Shown here piece after piece: positions 1 through 11,249 of a stretch of 64,000 nt of DNA. The notes beneath the pieces were generated by a model. It did not search any database. It worked only from the letters and a program-made list of their open reading frames with translations, and was not told the DNA's origin. The stretch's first letter is position 1, and each line of letters starts with the position of its first letter. The stretch comes from Saccharina japonica (Eukaryota > Sar > Phaeophyceae > Laminariales > Laminariaceae), in NCBI GenBank assembly GCA_008828725.1, contig MEHQ01003893.1:62001-126000 (forward strand), given 5' to 3'. Position numbers and translations under genes: made by a program.

Positions 1-130
1 TAAAAACCAAGGCAAGAACCGTAGTGGGGGAGGAGGGAGAGGAGCCTACTTTGTGACCCCCGATCTGAGTTACGACTAGGGAGGGAGAAAGACGGAAGTG
101 CGAAGATAATGAATGGGTGAACGGTGGTAG
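1..130 (+). repeat. R retroposon-like repeat, copy 1 (5' end outside window)
   Basis: The stretch with GAGCCTACTTTGTGACCCC followed by a purine-rich AGGGAGGGAGAAAGA run and GATAATGAATGGG recurs at 15929-16140 (inverted), 36950-37125 and 53985-54180. At the other sites it ends in an A-rich tract, so it behaves like a retroposed sequence. This copy has lost the A tail and runs into GGGTGAACGG. Identification as a retroposon is inferred from the A tails of the other copies. Confidence 0.55.
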
Positions 131-403
131 TGCGTATTCTATTGAGTACACGGAGGGGAGGAGAATTGGTTGGAGGAGATTGGTGGTATTCGACGAATTG
201 GGTCAGCTTTTTCATTATGAATGAATAATGCCATGTACATTGTCGGAAGGCAAATAATGTAATAATAATGGGATGGTAAAAATAAATAAATAAATCGTCA
301 TATATTTGGCCTCTTTTCAGATCAAAACATATCGACATATCCGAAGTCGCATTTCGCGCGGTGTAAAACTGAACATGGCGCATTTTTGCGGCTATAGATC
401 GGG

Positions 404-410
404 TATAAAA
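404..410 (+). promoter_or_regulatory. Possible TATA box
   Basis: TATAAAA within GGGTATAAAACCC lies about 25 bp upstream of an ATG at 434 and 70 bp upstream of a second in-frame ATG at 473. Spacing is plausible for a core promoter of the following ORF. A single TATA match in AT-containing DNA is weak evidence. Confidence 0.25.
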
Positions 411-433
411 CCCAACGGCGGACCGAAAATATT

Positions 434-898
434 ATGACAGCAGGCCTTGGTTATACGGTACACGGTTCGGGCATGAAAACTTGGCTGCCGCTGCTGCTGC
501 TGCTACATCTCTCTTGCCGTACAACAGCGACTGCTGTGTACTCTATGAATTTGGCATCCGGCATGCGCGACGCCGCCACACGAGCCCGATTTGCGCTATT
601 AATAGTGGTGCGGCACATCCGAAAAAACAAACACGAAGTGCACTCGCGGCCGCCGGAGAGCAAACTCTTACACCCGACGATGACGATGACGAAGGCGAAG
701 AAGAGGGTGAGCAGGAGGAAGAAGAGGAGGAGCAGATGTGTGCACTCCACCAAGCAATGCGCTATGGGGCTTAACCCAGCAATGCTGTTGGACACTAGAA
801 GAGGTGCAGACGAGGTTGAGCATGAAAACCGTGCTGCCACCTGCCACTATTCTTGGCCAACAAGCGAAGAAGCTGCAGCGTCTCATCCCCGGAATTAG
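434..898 (+). CDS. Hypothetical ORF with signal-peptide-like start
   Basis: Not recognised. The ORF has 154 codons from 434; an internal ATG at 473 gives 141 codons. From 473 the product starts MKTWLPLLLLLHLSC, a short basic n-region followed by a leucine-rich core, as in secretory signal peptides. The rest is basic, with a K/R-rich run near residues 95-110. A second frame (481-774, no ATG) reads the same triplet repeats as poly-Ala and then a Asp/Glu-rich stretch that mixes GAA/GAG and GAC/GAT codons, so the true frame is uncertain. The leucine core is read from a (GCTGCTG)n-like repeat and could be an accident. Confidence 0.2.
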   Translation: MTAGLGYTVHGSGMKTWLPLLLLLHLSCRTTATAVYSMNLASGMRDAATRARFALLIVVRHIRKNKHEVHSRPPESKLLHPTMTMTKAKKRVSRRKKRRSRCVHSTKQCAMGLNPAMLLDTRRGADEVEHENRAATCHYSWPTSEEAAASHPRN

Positions 899-1055
899 AC
901 GCGGAAATAGCCAGGCAAAATTACTTGCTTCGCGTAAGCGCCGTACCGTCGTCCACCGCAATAGGATGTATGCCCCTTTTGGTGATATGTCGTGGGTGGG
1001 AACTGCTGACGGCTTCAGGCAGATGACGGGGTTCAACAAAGACGAGTTCGACTAA
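822..1055 (+). CDS. Small ORF resembling the N-terminus of a PIF/Harbinger-type transposase
   Basis: A 77-codon ORF from the ATG at 822; the frame is open from 738. It is rich in basic residues (RRGNSQAKLLASRKRR) and ends GFRQMTGFNKDEFD just before a TAA. The F-x2-(M/L)-T-G-(F/L)-x4-F spacing resembles the segment before the DDE domain in DDE_4 (PIF/Harbinger, IS5-like) transposases. No DDE residues follow, so if the match is right this is a fragment or first exon. The family match is from memory and is weak. Confidence 0.2.
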   Translation: MKTVLPPATILGQQAKKLQRLIPGIRRGNSQAKLLASRKRRTVVHRNRMYAPFGDMSWVGTADGFRQMTGFNKDEFD

Positions 1056-1789
1056 TTCTAATTAGAGACCCACTTGGCTGCTGTACCCTCGGATGACGCG
1101 GAGGCACGCTTGCTGTGTGTCTCTGGCCGCGAGCTCAGATGCTCAGCTCGTGCGCCCCTTTTTATCTGCTCGCCGTACACGCATTCGAACTCTTTATCCA
1201 AGGAATTTCACTTTGTTACGGATCTTTGCTCAAGAAACGGAACACAATAAAATCGAGTATTAGGGATTCCCCCCCTAGTTGATATCTCACGCGTGCCTAC
1301 CACGCATGGCGATATTATCGCGATATATGACGTCCGTACAAAACTCAAATGCATACATTTCATTGAAAAATGATAATACGATATTTTATCAGTTTTATAT
1401 GTGTCTACTACTGTTTCGAAAATTGTACGATATACAAATAGAACACGGCAAACGGTTGCTCTGGTCCACACCTGGGAGCTTTTTTTTTTGTTTATTTTCA
1501 GCAAGACGTTAATGCGTGAAATATCCATCATTTTCTTGCCCAAAATGGCTAATTTTGGTCGATTTTTCCTGGTCTTGGAGAAATATTTTTCGATGTTTGT
1601 CGATGCAATGTTGGATAACTACTTGAATTTTGTTTGGAAGTTTATTTTCTTTCTAGTTCTCTGCATCGATTCCTCTTGTCTTTGCGGTCAGGAATATGGT
1701 TGTATCATTAAAACAAAAATATGTTTTCATTGGTTATGACTATGAACGTCATTGGAAATATTGTGCTGGATGGACCATATAACCAAATT
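1056..1789. other. Stretch without recognisable gene
   Basis: AT-richer sequence with short ORFs only (up to 112 codons, low-information composition) and a T-run at 1482-1490. It contains small palindromes such as TCGCGA near 1319. I see no similarity to the array units until about 1790. Confidence 0.4.
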
Positions 1790-2859
1790 TCGTGGAATTA
1801 CACTTCGTGTCTACACTCGTTTTCGTGATACAGCTAAGATATCGAACTGTTCATCGCGCGATCTTCTAGCGTTTCTCCGGTTTTGCGTAAGGTAAATTCT
1901 TAGGGCATTCCAAGCATGGACCCTCAGAAATCCTAGGTGCACCCTTACGTAGGCATTAATTTCATAGATAAGGCACGGACAACAGATGCTTTGCGCTGTT
2001 TCTTTCTGAATAATATTAGCATGTATCTGAAAATAGTATAGATCACAGCGGTGGCTGCGATATATTGCCGCGTTATTCGAAAACTCTGTTCGATTTTATG
2101 GCCCCCCAGCGTAAGTAGTTTATCATATCACGGAACGTTACACCCTGTTTGCTGTATATATTTATATGTTCAACGCGATATGACTAGTGTAATTTAAAAA
2201 AAACGATTTTACAGATTGAGAAAGCATAAGGTATTTCGCGAAAGGCGCTAAAGAAGGGCTTCTATCTGAAAACAATTGCATTGTCATTTCCCAAGCAAGC
2301 GCAAACGCTTCAGAGTCCCTTTGACAACTCGAATTCAAGCGTTGTCCATAATACCTTCGTGGGCGGCAACGTGGCAGCTTATTGTAACATGTGCTCGCCC
2401 TTGACGCTAAGCGGGGCCGTCAATGACCGCTCTCGGGCTTATGTGATTTTAGCATGCGTAAACAGGATCGGCATTGACTGCATTGTTCTGTCATCGCCAA
2501 ATTTCAACTTGACTTTGAGGTCATGGCCGGCGCGAATCCGAATCGCCAACTGTCATATGCGTAAATGTGTATCCTTCAAATCTTTATTTACCTATTGCGG
2601 CGGGTATTTCGGTGAGCATACAGTAGGAAGCTAATCACCGTATATTATTTTGATATTTGGCACTAATATGGTTGCGATCATAAACGACGTCGATGTCAAC
2701 ATGATTTTCCGGGCACCTCCAGCTTTATTAGACAGACTGAAAATAGGTGCGGGGAGTACCATGCCAGACCCAGAGATGTGAACACGCGTGTTTGACTGGT
2801 CGCCCACGTGTCCAAGCTTGTAGGTTTTTAATATGTCGAACACTCGTTTCTATCTATTT

Positions 2860-4060
2860 ATGTACGATCTCCCCCTTCCTCGCCCGACCTGAGGTAGGAA
2901 TCTCAAAATAAGGTAAGAAAGAAAAAACAACTGTGTCTAGAAATAGTTTGATTGCTCGTTTACGGCCGATACTCTACATTCATCTACAGTAGATCACAGG
3001 ACATTCATAAAACTTGACCTTTGAACAAAACGACAACTGGACTAAATACTTTCAATATCAAGTATTCAGCTATTGGAGGACCATGTTCATGCAGTCCACA
3101 CACGTCAGTGAAGAGGTCGTCGATGCGATTCGCTCGAGTGGGAAACAGAATATTCGGCGGGCACACGCCTGCGTGACGGCCTCAGTCTCGTGGCTCCGAT
3201 CCTCAAAGTTAGCGTCTAGTTGAGTAAATCGAGTTCCACTCCTACCTCTCCTTCGGGGTCGGAACTCGCTTCCGATGCTCGATAGTGTTCGGTGCTGCTG
3301 CTGCTGCTTGCATTGCTAATCTATTGCTAGGTATCGTTTTCGCGTCTGTGGGTTGTCGTTAGTACTGACACAATTAGGTTGCGGTTGATTAAACGTTTTG
3401 GTTCGGAGACCCTAGCCATCGATCGTGGATTCGGACCCTGCCCTCTCTCGGGAGCAAAGTCTGGTTTAGGCGATGTACATGTATGAAACTCGCCTTCGCT
3501 CAGCGCCCGTAACAATACGTGTAAAATACCGACAGGTTGAATCAGGATCCTCGCAGCACGGTAAATAATTCGTCCGACTTGCCTACATTATAAGTTGATT
3601 TTGACTCATGAATAGAGATGGACGCCGGGTACCATTTTCGAATATTACCGAAAACCGGATAGAAGCCGGTTCACTTTAAAACGAAAAACACATGTATCCG
3701 TTGTCTCCGACCCAGTTTTAACCGGATATGTACGAAATAAACGGTGTGACCGGTTCCGGGGGTGTAAATCATCCAAATGACTGAAACTCAAGTGGTTTCC
3801 CAGATATTGTCGCCTTTGGTGTACTCCCAAGTGGGTGATTTATTATGTTGGCGACTGCGCTGTGGGTGGCTGTAGAAATACCACCTACTCTCACTATGGC
3901 CTACCTACAGAAATAAGTACACCTTGTATCGAATGAATACTCGTATCACGTTCTAGCGTACTCGGAGGCACTACGAGTATTGATAGTGACAGTTATCAAC
4001 CAAAATCGCCCAGATTCAAGATGGTCAAAGTTTGGGTCTGTAACTTCAACAAATACGTCA
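2860..4060 (+). repeat. Array-associated module T, copy 1
   Basis: Pairs with 6030-7200, and partly with 13140-13265 and 63190-63290. Shared marks are a CTGTGTCTAGAAATA stretch (2930, 6100), GAAGAGGTCGTCGATGCGA (3112, 6273), AACTCGC near 3265/6412 and ATCCGTTGTCTCC (3696, 6858). Module T follows the unit block at 2580-2850, so it may be a 3' end or spacer of the repeated locus. A 69-codon + ORF (3014-3223) and 62-codon minus ORF (3327-3515) have only partly preserved counterparts in copy 2, so coding is not established. Confidence 0.5.
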
Positions 4061-4075
4061 TTACATATTGTACTA

Positions 4076-4622
4076 CCGTAATCATGCGAGAGTTGGCACC
4101 CATCGGAAGGTTGGCACCCATCGGAGAGATAGCACCGGGGTGCGATAAAAAACACAACGTAGAAACATTTAATCGTGTTTTCGCACCCCCATCGGAGAGA
4201 TCGCACCCCGGTGTGATCTCTCCGACATAAATAGAAATTTGAGGGCCACCGCAGCGGGTCTGTAGTAGGTAATATTATCATTTCTTTCATTTTCCGATGA
4301 GATATCACCAGTGCGCCACTCCTCTCAAACGTTCTTTACCAACGCATGGTAGGTCAAGTCGTTTTAGGTAGCTTTGAGTCATTTACGCAGCACCGTTGCC
4401 CCAGTACGGCCCGGTGTATTTCGATTCAGCAGCGCACCCATCGGAGAGATCGCACCGGGGGTGCGCCAAAATTGAAGAACGGCATGATTTAATTGTATTT
4501 CCGCACCCCCATCGGAAGGTTGGCACCCATCGGAGAGATAGCACCGGGGTGCGATAAAAAACACAACGTAGAAACATTTATAAATCGATCGCACCCCGGT
4601 GCCAACTCTCGCATGATTACGG
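4076..4622. mobile_element. 547-bp nonautonomous TIR element
   Basis: The ends are perfect 25-bp inverted repeats: left 4076-4100 begins CCGTAATCATGCGAGAG and right 4598-4622 ends CTCTCGCATGATTACGG. Each is flanked outside by TA, consistent with a TA target duplication as in Tc1/mariner-like elements. Inside, a ~62-bp segment occurs twice (4109-4170 and 4519-4580), and the motif CACCCATCGGAGAGAT recurs on both strands, making the element strongly self-complementary. No transposase is present; the ORFs crossing it are readings of these repeats. It sits at the border between module T and an array unit. Confidence 0.75.
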
Positions 4623-5399
4623 TACTTCGTTTTGAAAACCTACAAACCGTCTGCGCGTGGAGCACCATGGCAGTCTCGTCAACAAGGACACGGTAGTTTG
4701 CGTAATGATACATGTAGGATCGCCATTCATCGTACGGGCTTCTAGGCTTAAAGGTTTGTCAACGGGCATTGTATTCGTGTCCGATAGCATTTTTCCTCGA
4801 CCCAAGCGAGTGTAAAGCTAATCAAGAATCTCAACGTCAAATGATCCAAGAATATATTTGGAAGTCCTTGTTTTCTCCTGTTAGGATCACAACGCTATGG
4901 GCATCGATGTTCCCGAATGCGTACACATTACGAATTGGTCACATCGACTAGATGACGCACTTCCTGATATTAACCATTGCAAACACGGTACCGATGTAGA
5001 TGACTGACCGCCTGATACTGAGCAATACACGGCTGATCGAACTAGAGGAAAACGTTTATACACGTTACTTAGCTCAAAGCTGCCCGAAATACGACGGACG
5101 AAAATAGTATTGACTAAAACAGGTGTACCATGCGCTGTTGGATGCATCTTTGTGGACCCATATTTTATGCGTATAATCGTTCATGTCACCGCAATCCCGA
5201 ACACAATCACATCTCGAGGTGGTATGTTTTAATTTCCAATTAATCTCGTCGCCGTTTGCAGGTAACCTTGTCTCGTATACAAAACCGTAAATCAAGCAAC
5301 GCGTTAAATCTGTAACTTTCCAACCCCTTGTTTCGACGAAAGGTGTAATGACGCGTTCTGTTTGTTTCTCGCGCATTTCTACAACAATGTCATCTTAAG

Positions 5400-5528
5400 A
5401 TTAAAAACATGATATCAAGGTCAGGCCGCGACGGTACAACGGTGTTAATTTCGGCGGCTAAACATGGGGGCATCGAGTTTTTCAGGAGGATGGTTACCTG
5501 GTTGAAGGAACATTTGGCCACGGACCAG
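5400..5528 (+). CDS. Ankyrin-like exon, copy 1
   Basis: A 129-bp, 43-codon block bounded by TTAAG on the left and CAG|GTGCGC on the right. It reads IKNMISRSGRDGTT, then VLISAAKHGGIEFFRRMV, then TWLKEHLATDQ. G-T-T-V-L-x2-A-A-x2-G is the first helix and turn of an ankyrin repeat (usual consensus G-x-T-P-L-H-x-A-A-x2-G), and IEFFRRMVTWL is the second helix. Ankyrin repeats are protein-protein binding modules of about 33 residues. The first codon is ATT here, ATG in some copies and GTG in others, so an internal exon is more likely than a translation start. The reading frame runs on into the presumed intron, as in any phase-0 exon. Confidence 0.7.
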
Positions 5529-6029
5529 GTGCGCGTGCATCAACCATGTAGTTTATTTGTTTTCCCCACAACAAACTTGATGGGGGGGACATGGTGTTTG
5601 CATGACGCTACGATTGCGTTTTGTCGGACGCACAATATTGATAGAGGTACCACTTATTGCGCCAAGATATATATCGTTGGACTTGCTCCTGAACCAAATC
5701 AGGTTGGAATATAAGTTGAGCTCAGAAATTGTTTCGTGATATACCTAGGATATTCGACTTTTCATCGCGCGCACTTTCCGTTATTTTACGAAACATAGTT
5801 TAAATAAGGTATACTCGAAGAAGTTGCCAAAGCGTGCATCGTCAGAAAGCATAGGTGCACCGCTACCCTAGCATGCGTTTCTTGGTTATTGCTCGAACAG
5901 TAGATGGTTTGCTACATTTCTTTTCCCACATTATATTTTGTTTTGAATATCAATGTCCCTTTACCGGCAGGTATTTCGGTGAACGTACAGTAGCTATTAT
6001 TGGTTTAGTTTCAAGCAATTTGACACCAC

Positions 6030-7200
6030 ACTGTGGTCGCTCCCTTCCTGGCCCTATCTGAGATACTAATCGCAAAACACATTTATAAATCAAATATAGA
6101 CTGTGTCTAGAAATATGGTGATTTCACTTTTAATATCGAAACTCTACATTCATCGACATCGCAGGACAATCGTAAAACTTCAGCAGTACCTAAAACATAG
6201 ACTGGAGCATCGCCATTAGGTATCAAGGATGTAGCTAACGCAACACAACTTCATTGAGTTGACCAGTTGTGATGAAGAGGTCGTCGATGCGAGCTGCCCG
6301 AGTGAGGAACACGACGATTTGGCTTACGGTCTTAATCTCGTGGCGCCGATCGTCAGAGATGGCGTTGCGTTGAGTAAATTAGAGTGCACGCCTGCCTTTC
6401 CTCGGGCGCGGAACTCGCTCTCGACGCTCGATTTCTGTTTCGTGATGCGCGCTGTTTCTGCTGCAGTTTTAATGGTAGAGTTCAGTTTGGTAATAGTGTT
6501 GCGGGTCTGTTGATTTGGTGTTTGCACAGAAACAAGTCCGTCGCGGTTCCTGAATTATTTCGATTCCGAGTCGTAGGTCATCGATCATGTTCTCGGATCG
6601 TGTTCTCTCGGGACGATTTACTTGTTTTGGCCAGGTACATGTTTGAAACTCGCATTGGCTCAACACCGGTAACAAGACGTTCGTAATATCGACAGGAAAC
6701 CGAAGCAGGAGCCTTGTAGCGCATTAAGTAATTTGTTCGACTTGGCAGCACTCTCAGTTGATTGTGACTCGTGAATAGATATGGACACCGGGTGTCGATT
6801 ACAAATAACAGAAAACCAAATAGAAGCCGTTATTATCCAAAAACGAAAAACGAATTTATCCGTTGTCTCCAGCTTAGTTTTAACCTTTTGTGTACCTGAA
6901 CAAACCTATTCCACATATGTTTAAGTTATGGTACGTACTCGTAAAACGTAAGTGCGTGTTTCGTTCGGTGTAGCGAATGCGCCGTTGGTGGTTGTGGAAA
7001 CGCCACCTACTTCCACCTTGGCGTACCTACAGAAACACATACGGTATATATCGAATATTCACGTCACCTTCAGGTGTGCACTCGCAGGCACTATCGAACG
7101 TGACAGTTAACAACGAAAACATCCAGTTTTGAGTTGTTCAAAGTTTAGGGCCGGAACGCCGTAGCTCCAGCCAATACGTCAGTACATTGTAACTCGTATC
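6030..7200 (+). repeat. Array-associated module T, copy 2
   Basis: Counterpart of 2860-4060 with many substitutions and small indels. An 84-codon ORF (6259-6513) begins in the shared GAAGAGGTCGTCGATGCGA stretch but does not keep the copy-1 frame to its end. The T-to-array boundary here is replaced by block B from about 7340. Confidence 0.5.
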
Positions 7201-7339
7201 AAACACATCGGACCAAGATAATCGCGTGTCGCCGAAGCCGCAACGCGTATTGCCCCCTGGCTGTTGAGCGGGGAGGGAGGGGTCGTTAATACCCGATATG
7301 GGTTCACTTGATCCAAAATATACAGTTTACTGGATTGAA

Positions 7340-8694
7340 GCTATGTTTCTAAAGGAAAAGGTGTTTTAGATTGACGAGCAAAACACTAAACGATGCTGCG
7401 AAGAAAGTGGATTGTGGTAAAGCAGAGTTACACACAACCCAAACCATCATATTCGGTGGTGATGACTCAGACATCGTGCTGACGGCCTGCCTCCCTCCTG
7501 TTCATCTCCAATGATGAGTTCCATTTTGACGCGGTCGTATGGGCCGCACGTATAATTCGAGTACACCGGATATCTTGGGAGTTGCCTCAGCCCGTATAGT
7601 AGTACACCCGATGTAATTGCGATACCAGTGTCGTAGTACCGGTGGTACGTATTGGACCATAGCCCGACCATGTGCAGTTATGTTATAACTGATCGACAAT
7701 ATCCAACTGTCGGAATGGAACTACTACTATAACAAGTAACACATATTCAAGGTCATAACCATATTGTGATGTTAGCGTTTCGTATTTAGTATGATGTACT
7801 CAACGCCATACACAAACAGGTACTGTCTTTGTTCTATCAGTCGACGGCCCATTATACACTTCATGCAACAAAAATGCTACAGCCGGGCATTGGCAGCCCC
7901 AGTCTGTACAGTGCTTATTGCCGCATAATATGCAAGTATACTGGACCTAATCAGTGCACAAACGCCGGCCCCTCCGGTCAGTTCGGGGATCCCGCCGTTG
8001 GCGCACCCTGAGCGACCGGCTCGAGTCGCAGTGCAGGAGGCCCGAGCTTACGTGACGCATAGCTACAGATGAAGTTGAATTAGACCATGTTTCAACATCA
8101 ATGGGCAGAAATAGTGTGTACACCGGTTAGGCTTCCGGCCCTCCCGCCTGGTGAGGAGGGCCAGCCGCAGGTACCCCCGGAGGCACGTTTCCATTGTGAC
8201 TCGGCTATTCTACAGTCAACGTTGACTAGGAATATTTCGACGGCAATTGGCTGGTAGGTTGAAAAGGAAAACTACAAAAATATCCTGAAAAAATGCAAGA
8301 TGGTTTAGGAGGGATCCGAAGATACGGAGCCATGAGGGGCTGAGGCTGCTACGTTCATCGTGCTCACAGTCTCCTATTTCTCATCCCCTTTCTCCTCTCT
8401 CGTCTGTTTCTCGTGCGCTATCTTGGCACCGAGCGTTTAGATAGATTTATGCTATATTGTGAGAGGTTATCGCGGGACGTACGTAACCAGTGAACAGACT
8501 GGCAACCCGTACAACTCCTTAAACCAGTACAGTATTACTGGCAGAACATACAGGACAAACGCCCAGCCGCAGCACAGAATCTCCCCTGCAGAAAGACTCA
8601 AGGTTGGGACAAGTAGTAAGCATCCCCTGATTTCCAACAAGCAACGATATTACGCAAATTGTGGTGTCTGTGTATATAAGGCATAACGCGTGGA
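7340..8694 (+). repeat. Block B, copy 1 (dispersed element of unknown class)
   Basis: Matches 17795-19180 almost end to end and 43690-44368 over its right half. Shared landmarks are AAGAAAGTGGAT followed by ACCATCATAT, GATACCAGTGTCGT, GTGTACACCGGTT, and ACTGGCAACCCGT. Internal terminal repeats were not found, so the ends are estimated from where the copies stop matching. It carries the short conserved reading frame listed at 8455-8625. It may be a gene-bearing spacer of the array or a mobile element. Confidence 0.55.
8455..8625 (+). pseudogene. Block B conserved peptide, copy 1
   Basis: The frame reads IVRGYRGTYVTSEQTGNP, then SITGRTYRTNAQPQHRISP and ends in KVGTSS before a TAA. Copies at 18832-19125 and 43901-44230 keep the same landmarks in the same frame (IVRG, TGNP, TGRT, QPQH). 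The upstream hydrophobic part seen in the other two copies is frame-shifted here (stop near 8440). Family not recognised. Confidence 0.35.
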
Positions 8695-9473
8695 ATAGTT
8701 ATTCATGGGCCACATTTGTTTTGCGCCGTTTGTATTGCTATATATTTGTGGGCATAAACCGGAAAGCGGCATCTAGAATAAGTTTAATTATCAGGTGGGT
8801 TTGGTTAATTGCCTCCACGTTTGTCGTGTATTAAAGGCTAGGAAGGCTTGCATGGGTAATTGGCTCAAGTAGTTCAAGCTATGGTGGAATGTGGCATATT
8901 GTTCGTCGTACAGAAAACAAAATATCTGTGAATACTATTTCCCGAGTGTCCTTCGTATGCGATCTCGGTGTGGGTCGTCATATGCCAGCCCCGTGGTAAA
9001 TGTGGACAGCCTTGAGATGAAACGTGACCGTCAATGATAGATTGCAATCTGGTATTAGTTTAGTGTGTCAAACAGGGTTTTCAGAGTATTTGTGTGTGGC
9101 CGCGGTATTTCCGGCTCGACGTTCCGGACGTGGCCGGCGCTGAGCATAAATCAACTTCAACGAAAACGTGTTCTTCTTAATATAGCTTCACCAGCAGCTA
9201 TCAGGTTGATATACAGTCCTATAGCATGGTATCCTTATATGATGTTAGGCACTGCAGTAGTTGCGCTCGCAAACGAAGACGTGCGGTGACAGCGGCTAAA
9301 TAGCACCTTGATTTGAAAACTTACAAACCGTCCGTGCGTGTTAAAATATTCAACGAAACTGTACAACAAGCAACGGGTTAACTCTGCAGATTTCCAATGC
9401 CTTATTTCAACGTTTCGTTCAACGACGCGTTTTGTTTGTTTTTCGCACATGTCTACATGATTCTTGTCATAAG

Positions 9474-9602
9474 ATGCGACGACTGCTATCGACAGTAGAC
9501 TACATAGGTCATTCGGTGCTGACGACGGCGGCGAACCATGGAGACATCGAGTTCGTTAAGGCGGTGGCCACCTCCTTGGAGGAGTATTTGACTACGGAGC
9601 AG
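9474..9602 (+). CDS. Ankyrin-like exon, copy 2
   Basis: 43 codons, ATG at 9474, donor CAG|GTGCGT at 9603. The variable head is MRRLLSTVDYIGHS and the conserved tail is VLTTAANHGDIEFVKAV followed by ATSLEEYLTTEQ. Frame intact. Preceded by CATAAG. Confidence 0.7.
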
Positions 9603-11120
9603 GTGCGTGTGAATCGACCAATACATTGGGTTTTATTTTCCACAACCAACGTCATGGCGCTATTGGTGGCGCCTTTTCATATAGGGCATCAAACATGATG
9701 CAGTAATCCATGGGCAACAACTTGTTTGCTAAATTTATATTTTTCAATTTTGAATGCTACCTAACAGAAAACGGTGGAGAATGCTTTGAATTGTTAGGTG
9801 GGTGTGGTACGTGTCCCTCTCGTTGGGAGTTTCGAAGTTGAGGACGGATTGCATGGATTACGGGCTTGGATTTGTCAAGATACTACGGACTGGGGCACCA
9901 CGTTCGTTGCACAGCGATAAAATATCGTTGAAGAACGATATTTTGGAGTGACCTAGACGATATCGGTGTTAGCGGTACCGCGCCAGCCCCTTCATATATT
10001 CGGACGGCCTGTTGATGAAACATGACCGTCAATGGACGCTTCCGATCTTGTATCACTAGGGCTTGTCAAACATTGTTTTCTCAGGGTGGTTGTGTTTAGC
10101 CGCTGTATGTTCGGCACCACGGTCGAGCGATGGCCGGCGTCAACTATTGAACATAATCAGCGAATGGTTTGTTATTCAAATTACCTTCACCAGCAGCTTC
10201 TCGGTACATATACGATACTTAATAATTGTTCACTTTTTTTTATGTGAACCACTACAGTAGTTGTGCTCACAAACGTAGTCAGTCGACATGGATATTATAT
10301 CACGTACATCTGACAACTTAAAAACCGCCCCTGCGTGGAGCAGCATGGAAGACCCCCGAAGTAGAACACGGCAAATTGCGAGGCGATCACTTAAGGATCG
10401 CCGCTTACATGTACGGGCGTGTATGCTTACGGTGTGTGATAGATAGTCCCCGTGCTTATGGCGAGTGTCCGAAATCATTGTCCTTCGACCCCAAGTGCGC
10501 ATCACGTCAGTCAAGCGCCTCATGACCTTGTCACGCATATATTTGCGAGGCCTTATTTTCTCTGGTTAGGGTCTCGACGCTACTAGCATTGATGTCACCG
10601 AACATGCGTATATGTTACGAGTTGGTCACGTCGACTATTGAACGCCTTCCTGAATTCAATAATTTCAAACAAGCCGGTAGTTTAGACAACATATTGTTTG
10701 TAGCCACGGATGTAGTCGTCCTCAAGTTCCACCAGGCGTGTATTGCAACCAAACCGCTGTGGTCGTCTGTGACACATTCAAGCCCAGTCGGCGTTACCCA
10801 GCTCAAAGCTACGAGCAAAACGACGGAGGTAATTGCTGTTGACGAATCCAGGGGTGACATGCGCTGTTGGATGCATTGTTCCGGGTCCATAACTGGTGTG
10901 GAAAATCGTTTATGGCACCGCAATGGCAAACTCATGGCACCCACATCTCGTTGAAATTACCTACGCGCCCCCTCGCCGTTGAAAGTACCCTTGTATCCTT
11001 TACGAAACCGTGAACAAGCAACGCGTTAAATATGTGACGTTGCAACCCCATATTCAACTATTTGTTTAATGGCGTGTTCTGTTTGTTTATCACGCATGCC
11101 TATATCGATGTCGTCTTAAG

Positions 11121-11249
11121 GTGCAAGACCTGATATCGAGTTCAAACCCCTTCGATACTACGGTGTTGATTTCGGCGGCACACCATGGAAACATCGAGTT
11201 CGTTAGGGAAGTGGTCATCTGGTTGAAGGAGCGTTTGACGACAGTACAG
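11121..11249 (+). CDS. Ankyrin-like exon, copy 3
   Basis: Starts with GTG after CTTAAG and ends CAG|GTGCGT. Head VQDLISSSNPFDTT; tail VLISAAHHGNIEFVREVV, IWLKERLTTVQ. The usual E of the terminal SEQ/TEQ is V here. No stop in frame. The VQDL start is shared with the last copy in the window (63843). Confidence 0.65.

Larger units (their letters stand above)
1790..7230 (+). repeat. Array segment 1: degenerate ~2-kb ankyrin-exon units
   Basis: The sequence from about 1800 (TTTTCGTGATACAGCTAAGA, GGTGCACCCTTAC) matches the blocks that follow each ankyrin exon elsewhere, for example 5740-5990, 40440-40700 and 60060-60300. A first unit lacks its ankyrin exon and passes into a distinct module (2860-4060). 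A second unit carries the exon at 5400-5528 and again ends in that module (6030-7200). A TIR element (4076-4622) is inserted between them. All blocks are on the + strand. Confidence 0.7.
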
